From Helichrysum umbraculigerum (lineage: Eukaryota > Streptophyta > Magnoliopsida > Asterales > Asteraceae): a stretch of 64,000 nt of DNA. A program made the translations under genes and the position numbers. The notes under the pieces are model-generated. The model did not search any database, had not been told where the DNA came from, and was given only the letters and a program-made list of their open reading frames with translations. This document shows, in pieces, positions 57,501-64,000 of this stretch; within the stretch, counting starts at the first letter, position 1; every line of letters begins with the position of its first letter. The stretch covers positions 74,497,059 through 74,561,058 of the forward strand of contig CATIUR010000001.1 in NCBI GenBank assembly GCA_949592205.1, in the 5' to 3' direction.

Positions 57501-59654
57501 TAGTAGATACATGTTTGTTGGCATTTGGTAAAGACATTACCAATCACAGTTGGTGTAAGATAACGTTTCATATCAAATACTCCGTAGTTTATATCATGCT
57601 TTATAGTTTATCAAAATGCTAAATTTGCGTATCTTCCATATGTTATAACCATTGTTCTAGAAAACGTTGAAGCTAATATAAATTCAATTCGGTTCATTTA
57701 ATTGTCATAGCCATTATTCTTTTAGTTCATGAGACTATAACTATGCTTTTGATTCATAAACAGTCAGTTGTTATATAAACTCACGTTAGTGTGGCACTAA
57801 CTCTTCATTAAATTGGTCAGACTTTAATACCTTGTCCAATCTTTTATGCTTCTACTTGCATGAATCCAAGACAATACTTATTTCTGTTTAAAGAGCCTCC
57901 TTCGACTTTCTTTTGATTATAAGTAATGGAATAAAAACAACGACAATATGTTTTCTGTGAGTCACTGGAAGAATACGGTAAATGAGTATTCGAATGAACG
58001 AAGAAAGCTATATATAATTTTCAGAGGTACCATCCTCCTATACCCATATATTGTTGATATGTCCAACCAAATTCTTGATATGTTGTTTTTGTAGTTTACA
58101 TTTCTTCAGAACTATTGTTTAGATTTAATGAGCCTGATTACTTTTCATTTTCCACCAGTGTTGCTACAGAAATCAGGTCTAAGTTTGATGAGTTGAAGTC
58201 CAAAGTAGAGAAAGAGAGGTAATTGGAAATACGATGTTTGCTACATCATTGGTCTTGTTCTACTAATTTCTTATCTAAAGCACATTTATAACGTGTAAAT
58301 TTCAGGCAAAACTTTGCCAAGGCACTATCAAAGAGCTCAAAAGAGGTGTGCAAAGAGTATAGTCTTTATTAAACGTATTACTTGCAAGAATGTTGCTTCT
58401 CCATGTTGTAGTTGAATTTTAACACCCTTGTAAGTCTGCATACACAGTGTGAGAATTTGCTGAAGACTGAGACTGCCAAGTTTCAAACACTGTATGAAAA
58501 TTTCTGCAAGGATAAGAACGCACATCTTCAGGCTCTGAAAGGTACTAAACACTTACCATATAAGTGCTATGATTGGTGAATAGCATATTGCAGGCAAGAT
58601 AAGGTGAAGAAAGAAACCCGAAAACAGTAAACTGATCATTTTGAAGGCATGATAAATTCATTACAAATTTGTAATATTTTGTCACCAATTCAGATAACAA
58701 TTTGGTTTTATATGTAAACTAAGTCTACACTTATCAGGACTTAGCCATTAAGGAGTATGAGCCCACACACGATGCACTTCATTAAAAGCTTGTGGTCATG
58801 TATAAGAGCTTAGGCCTCTGCATGTGGAGAATGCAAGTTGCTTAATTCTTTCTCACCAAATGTATGCTATACTTTATTTTCTTCATAGGCGTATACTGTT
58901 AACTAGAATATACACTCCTCACTTCACCTCTAAAATTAGTAAAATATATACCTGAAAGTCAAAGTGAATTTATGGTTACCTTTTAAGCTTACAGTTAAAT
59001 AAAACCCATTGGTTGAACTGACTCTGAGTTTGATTCAAAGTAACTGATATTTCTGTTAATGTGGCAGATACCATATCAAAATATGAAGAAGAGAAGGAGA
59101 GATTGTTCTTGAGATACGAACAACAAAGTACGAAATTTTTTTCATTTGTTTACCTGTTTAGGAAATGTAAAAATGAACATGCTAAGTTAGCACAAGAAGG
59201 CTCGTGCTACCAAATTTGAAGAAATAACCATCATGTTTTACACAGGAAAGAAAGAAAAGAACATGCTAAGCGAGCATGAGAAGGCTTGTGCTACAAAAAT
59301 TGCTGAACTGGAGGAGTCGCTGAAGAAAAAGAAGCAGGTTACATATTTCTTCTTCATCTATCTCCCTACCTGTCAAACATATTACCGCTTGTGCAGAAAA
59401 TCGATCTCTTCCAGATCTTATGCACCAAACTAAATCATCAAAGTATATGGTCCTATTATCATAAAATCTGGTTGAGTTTGTTCTAGTCTGATTACTTAAT
59501 ATCTGTAACACCACTCATCCCATCTCCACCGAGGCTCTAACTTAATCCATGGCATTTTGTTTCGTAGGATGACAAAACTTTCAGCATTTTAAGGAAAACT
59601 CTAGGCTCGTTTCTTGACAATGCTTCTGATGAGGACTTCCCAGCTGACTATTAA
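54569..59654 (+). CDS. ASY3/SYCP3-like coiled-coil protein, eight exons, 237 aa
   Basis: Coding exons: 54569-54759, 55231-55320, 58159-58218, 58306-58345, 58448-58541, 59068-59127, 59246-59337 and 59568-59654. All introns are GT-AG, the phases join without a stop, and the total is 714 nt. The N-terminus is basic (MSATKSSSRKKKV) with a second basic patch PKKKR near residue 50, both possible nuclear signals. Residues of about 65-205 form long, charged coiled coil. The end is LRKTLGSFLDNASDEDFPADY minus nothing further, an acidic tail. The layout (short, nuclear-type, one long coiled coil, acidic C-terminus) resembles plant ASY3-like and animal SYCP3/Cor1 chromosome-axis proteins. This is a tentative assignment from memory of the family. 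Intron 2 is 2.8 kb; the others are short. A TATA box lies at 54479. Confidence 0.82.
54801..55125 (+). repeat. Tandem repeat of about 100 bp in intron 1
   Basis: Two good copies begin near 54803 and 54904. Each contains TCGCGTTTTATTTCATTATA, then TGACGAATTTTTGTTTCGTG, then GTGAATATAT. A third, diverged copy starts near 55022. Confidence 0.7.
55375..55650 (+). repeat. Diverged direct repeat in intron 2
   Basis: The stretch around 55389-55478 (GACCTGGCGAGGTTGTATAT...) recurs at about 55550-55636 (GACCCAGTGAGGTTTTATAT...) with many substitutions, indicating an old local duplication. Confidence 0.55.
55651..58158. other. Remainder of long intron 2
   Basis: AT-rich intronic sequence of the coiled-coil gene. 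I see no exon, no transposon termini and no RNA gene in it. Confidence 0.5.
59169..59220 (+). pseudogene. Decayed duplicate of exon 7 in intron 6
   Basis: GAACATGCTAAGTTAGCACA and AGAAGGCTCGTGCTAC closely match exon 7 at 59262-59303 (GAACATGCTAAGCGAGCATG, AGAAGGCTTGTGCTAC). An AG precedes it as in the true exon. It now contains an in-frame TAG and no donor site. Confidence 0.75.
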
Positions 59655-61463
59655 AGTGAAATCTGGAAAGCGGTGATGAAAATGTTGTTGGTATCCCGTA
59701 AACTTGTCTCATATCCACTTGATAGTCTTAGTAAATTTTAGCTAAAAGAGAAGCATGTCTAGTTATCTGTCATTTCAGATACTAATATCTACCAGAAACT
59801 AGTTTTCATAATGCAGTTAGGGAAATAAGTTAGATCTTATTGATTATAAGTACTAAACAGATTACGTTTGATGTCCGAAAACAGCTTCTACTAGTTGTGC
59901 ATTCTATTTCTCACTTATGACCATATACTGAAAATCAATGTTAAAAGTGTGGAAACTTGGAATGTAAGATGGAATGATTTCTATTGTCAAATTAAATGGA
60001 ATGATTTCTATTGTTCAAAGAGGTTAAGGTGTTCGTTAGAATGTTACATCAAATTTCAGAGGTTTGTTATACAATACTAGCTAGCTTATATGTCATTTTT
60101 GGTTGTATATATTCCCAAGTTTAATGTAACAATTTGGTAAAGATGGTTTTGAGATAACTCGAATTACAACCGAAATAGTGAAAGTCAAAAATAAGTGAAT
60201 CGATATGTTTAAGCTAGATACTCAGAATGTTTATGATCTACGGACTACGGTAAAACTCTTAAGTTGATGCACGAGTTTGTGTCAACTGTTCATTCAAGAA
60301 TTTTAGCCAAGTAAACAATGCTTCTTTATTTGTTTCTGCACCCTAAAACTTCAAATCTACTTTGAAATTAGTGAGTACACTAAAAAAAGATATTGTTATA
60401 CTTGTAAAATGGTAATGAAAAATATGTCATTCTTTTACCTTGAATAAACGAAATAAGTTATCATACTTTTGGGCCCTCATTTTCTTGAAGTGTATGTTTT
60501 TAGTAATGGTTATCGTCTTATTGAAGATGGCTCTTTTATGTGTTTGTTTTTGGAAATGTCCAACGGTTGGTTTCCGGTGTCTGGATTTTTGCCTTTTTGG
60601 GCTTAATTATACACTTAAAAACTCAAAAAATCATAATATAACATATTTACTTATTTAGTAAGACTATGTAATACTACATCCGACTCAAAATTATTATCCA
60701 GTTTTGACTTTCCGAAGTCTTTCTTTTCCAACTTTGACTTTAAATATTTTTGTTTGTGTTATATAATACTTGATGAAAATTATACCAATGAAAATACATT
60801 TAAAATTCAATCCATTCATATATTTTGCATCAGGTATTATATAACACAAACAAAAATATTGAAGGTCAAAGTTGAAAAATAAAGACTTCAGAAAGTCAAA
60901 ACCGGACAATAATTATGGGACAGAGGTAGTAACTAGTAAGGATGATCATATAATAGGCTCTGTTATATTCTATAGTTATTTCCATGGAAACCAAAACTGA
61001 ACCGTAAACGTCGATTCTCATTTTTATTTGGGACGAATCTAAGATCTGGTTTATTCGATTCTTTGGTTTTCCATTCCGTATCTAATCACCCTAAACTTTT
61101 AGTTTCTTTTATAGATAACGGCTGTCGTTAAGTACTAAAACATGCATACCATAACAAACTCAATGCAGCTGAATATTGGTTAAAGTATAATCCGAGAAAT
61201 GCAGAGAATATTTGTTTACCTAAAAGCATATTCAACCTTCATGAGCGTTTGTGGTGGTGTTGTATACTTTCATCTCCACATAATCCAGGAGGAAGTTATG
61301 GACCCCACCATTTAAGATAGGCACCACATTTGAACCATATATTTATCTAAATGTATAATATATAATCCAATCATTTCATCATTATAAGAAATCACTGTAC
61401 TTTACAAACTTTTTAATTTTAGCAAATTAAACTTCATAATGCTATGATTAAAAAAAGACAAAC
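59655..61463. other. Intergenic region between coiled-coil gene and phosphatase gene
   Basis: AT-rich. It holds a short 26-bp-type direct repeat (GGAATGATTTCTATTGT at about 59971 and 59999), the MITE at 60674-60929, and the presumed promoter of the downstream gene. A TATA-like AATGTATAATATATAATCC lies near 61350. No other gene visible. Confidence 0.5.
60674..60929. mobile_element. Stowaway-like MITE
   Basis: 256 bp flanked by TA on both sides (60672-60673, 60930-60931). The ends are CTACATCCGACTC and, inverted, CTACCTCTGTCCC, near the Stowaway consensus end. The terminal inverted repeats extend about 100 bp, so nearly the whole element folds into one hairpin. No coding capacity. Stowaway MITEs are moved by Tc1/mariner-type transposases. 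Confidence 0.85.
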
Positions 61464-64000
61464 ATGGATTCTAGAGTTCTTGTCACAACTACTAGTATAC
61501 CTTTCAATTCAATTGCTGATAAATCTCAAAAGTTTCCTCAATTCTACACTCCCTGTTCATGTCCAAGATATCCAGTTTTGTGTTCATCATCAGGTTCTGA
61601 GCTAACTTTAACCACTGGTAATCCCTCAAATTCAACAATTGATCTCTGTTATTGAATTGCATACTTATCCTGTACATGATTATGTGTTTTAATTGATTTA
61701 GAATATCGTTTATGTCAAACTTTTCATCATCTTAGAACTGAATTAGTGGCTATGCAAAGAACCCATCTTAGATTATTGATTGATGGAAGAGTTTTTTTAG
61801 GATGAAGAAGTTTTAAGACTGACCCATAACAAAAAAAATTGTACATATTTTGGTCATTATAGTTGTTTATTAACTAAATGAAATGATTTTGGTTTATTAT
61901 AGGACAAACAGTAGCCCGGATTGTTCAATCGGTAGGAAAATATAACATAGCGATTAAGTCAATTAACATTAAACACAATGGTGATCATATGGTTATAACG
62001 AGAAAATCATTGGACTCAACAATAAATTTTTGTACCTCACTAACTTTAATTACTGACGTGCCTCCCATATAGCAGCAGTTATGTCAAAGCTTGTATAGTC
62101 AAATTATGTTAATCATGTCGTTGTCAAGGAAACTCGATGACAGTTAATATATCTGAAAGGATTTTTTGCAGATGTAAGATGGTTCGACTTTTGACCTCAA
62201 AAGTCAAAGGGATCTTTATTTTATTGTAAGTAGGCAGTACCTTGGAATCTATTTTCTTGTAAGAGGTTCTTTTTTGGGATTGTTTTGAGGTGGATTCGTT
62301 GGCTTTGACTGCCATTTTATGTTTTGGAGGAGTTAAAAAGTTAAGATATATATGCCAAATGTTTATAGGAACTACTGGAAATGATGGTTCGGTAACTGGT
62401 GGGGCATATGATTTTAGTAAAGCAACAACTTCTCTTACACAAAAGTTATTGTCATCCCCAAAGCAAGTGACCCTTGTGAGGCATGGCTTAAGCTCTTGGA
62501 ACGATGAAAGCAGAGTTCAGGTTCGACATTATTAATCTTGACTTAAGTCTTTTGAAACCTTTAGACATGGCAAATGGGCGGGTTGGACGTGCTGGATAAC
62601 GTGTCAATAAGGGCTCAGGTCAGAATTGGTGATTTAAACTGGCTAGGTTGACTTGCAAACATTTTTTTTTCCTTTTTTCCTTATAAATAATAAATAGCTT
62701 ATCTGTTATATGTGTTCACTAATACTATATTAATATGATCATATAGTTTTTGAGTAAACCAATTTAGGAGGTTGTAGGCATTACAGGTTCACATTGGGCA
62801 AAAATTCGACACGTTGGGCCATTGGATCTGTTTCCTCATTAGCTTATTTTGGATTTACCAATATGAACCGTTATAGAAAGAAGAAAAACCTAAGTCGACC
62901 CTTACATAAGTAAATGGGTTGATATGTATTGTGTCATGACTTATAAGCTCATAATATCAATATAGCATAGTTCACTCTTTGATGGATACAATATCATCTT
63001 CTAGTAAACCACTAAATAGAAAAAATTATAATGCATTGGTGTATGTATATAAGGTATGAACAAGATAAATATAGTGTTTGAAGAAGAGGGGTACGACGCT
63101 ACGTGTTGCATAAAAACTAGGCCCCATTTTTGGAGGTACAGTAGATTTATGTTGAGATAGGGATGAGTACCTTTTAGTTGAACGTAGGTGTTCAATGGCT
63201 AAACCAAATGCGGAACCCATGTCAATATTACTTCTTTTTTTTTCGAACAACCACCATTGGATAGAAGTAGTTTTAGGCTAAATAGTACGTAAAAACAGAA
63301 AAAATTATAGTTTTTCATGAGCTTCCTGAAAAGTAAAAAGGTCCCAATCTATCATGGAATGGAGGAAATGCTAATTTTCATCTGGACATTTCTATCTTAA
63401 TCAAATCACCTATATTGTGCTTAAAAAGAGAGCTCTGTACATGTTGTTTATAGGAAGGTCCTTTTTTTAATCAGTATTCAGGGTACTACTACCTCAAAGA
63501 AATAAGACTTACATACATAGCTGTGATGCTGTATATTGCTTCTACTGTAACTTTCTTTATTGCTTCTACTAATTATGTCAAGTATTATGCATTCAGGGAA
63601 GCACAAATTTGTCAATCTTAACAGAAACTGGAATTATGCAAGCAGAACGATGCAAGAAAGCTTTGGTAGATATACATTTTGATCAGTGTTTCTCAAGTCC
63701 AATTTCTCGTGCCAAGGTTCATATGAAACTATTGTTTTTGATAAAGTAAACGGAGATTAAAATACCTCTGATTCTTATAATACTAATTTTTTTTTTTTTT
63801 TTTTTTTTTTCTGATTTTGATGCAGTCAACGGCTGAAATCTTGTGGGCAGGGAGGGAAGAGCCCATAATATTTCTTGATAACCTGAGGGAGGCACATCTA
63901 TTCTACCTTGAAGGCATGAAAAATGGTCTGTATATTCATTCTAAGAACCCTTTATTGATTATTGCTCTCCTTTTGTGAAACTCCAAGTGTTTGATATTTA
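61464..64000 (+). CDS. Probable 2-carboxy-D-arabinitol-1-phosphatase, chloroplastic (5' part)
   Basis: Coding exons 61464-61617, 62369-62520, 63597-63716 and 63826-63925 join in frame (526 nt, about 175 residues); the gene continues past the window. The first 50 residues are rich in Ser, Thr and Pro and poor in acidic residues, fitting a plastid transit peptide. Then come YDFSKATTSLTQKLL and the histidine-phosphatase motif LVRHGLSSWN (RHG at about 89-91, His being the phospho-acceptor). Next are LTETGIMQAERCKKAL and CFSSPISRAKSTAEIL with its conserved Arg, then REAHLFYLEGMKN. Wording and order match plant CA1P-type members of the phosphoglycerate-mutase-like family. These dephosphorylate 2-carboxyarabinitol 1-phosphate, a night-time Rubisco inhibitor, in the stroma. 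All introns are GT-AG. Confidence 0.9.
63788..63811 (+). repeat. Poly-T tract before exon 4 acceptor
   Basis: About 24 consecutive T residues lie 14 bp upstream of the TGCAG acceptor at 63825 and serve as an extreme polypyrimidine tract. Length polymorphism is likely. Confidence 0.8.

Noticed and set aside
62124..63250. Minus-strand frames of 63-74 codons
   Set aside because: They lie in introns of the phosphatase gene, without recognisable domains.

Overview
This window is nuclear DNA of a flowering plant. The evidence is spliced genes with GT-AG introns, plant LTR-retrotransposon lineages (Tekay-like chromovirus, Athila, Ty1/Copia), a Stowaway-like MITE, and a plastid phosphatase gene of the 2-carboxy-D-arabinitol-1-phosphatase type. 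A eudicot is likely, but the family cannot be fixed from the sequence alone. About 46 kb on the left is nested retrotransposons. About 17 kb on the right holds gene-fragment DNA, a tandem duplication and two apparently functional genes.

Left part, outermost to innermost. (1) A solo LTR (63-2540, minus strand) lies in host DNA that also holds a broken aldehyde dehydrogenase 3 exon. (2) An Athila-type Ty3/Gypsy element on the minus strand spans 3581-43007. It has an intact 1394-codon PR-RT-RH-INT frame, but no recognisable capsid/zinc-knuckle gag. (3) A Tekay-like chromovirus on the plus strand (5605-33011, TSD TGAGG) sits inside the left LTR of the Athila element. Its single gag-pol frame is complete except for two nonsense codons. 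(4) A head-to-tail array of a gag-only element (TR-GAG type) sits inside the 5' LTR of the Tekay element (6498-23003, TSD ACTAC). The array has four LTRs and three internal regions. (5) A second solo LTR (19950-22601, minus, TSD GTAAG) sits inside the fourth LTR of the array. Target-site duplications can be read for levels 3, 4 and 5, so the insertion order is secure.

The right end of the Athila element is a broken junction with a truncated Ty1/Copia element (43008-about 46470, minus), which keeps one LTR, the PBS and gag-PR-INT.

The stretch 46471-54412 holds decayed exon fragments, all on the minus strand: an ANTH/AP180 clathrin-adaptor exon, an RLCK-VII kinase exon, and others I cannot name. 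A 3.1-kb tandem duplication (48148-51295 and 51296-54412) carries two copies of most of this. Several unrelated gene fragments in one orientation suggest exon capture (Helitron or Pack-type), but no element ends were found.

From 54.4 kb on the DNA is genic. An eight-exon gene on the plus strand (54569-59654) encodes a 237-residue coiled-coil protein resembling ASY3/SYCP3-like meiotic-axis proteins. A Stowaway-like MITE lies at 60674-60929. The first four coding exons of a probable chloroplast 2-carboxy-D-arabinitol-1-phosphatase (61464-63925) run off the right edge.

The most unusual object is the tandem TR-GAG array. It pairs a trimeric head-to-tail structure behind a single TSD with a conserved triple-hairpin block in every LTR and a shared early nonsense codon in all three gag copies.
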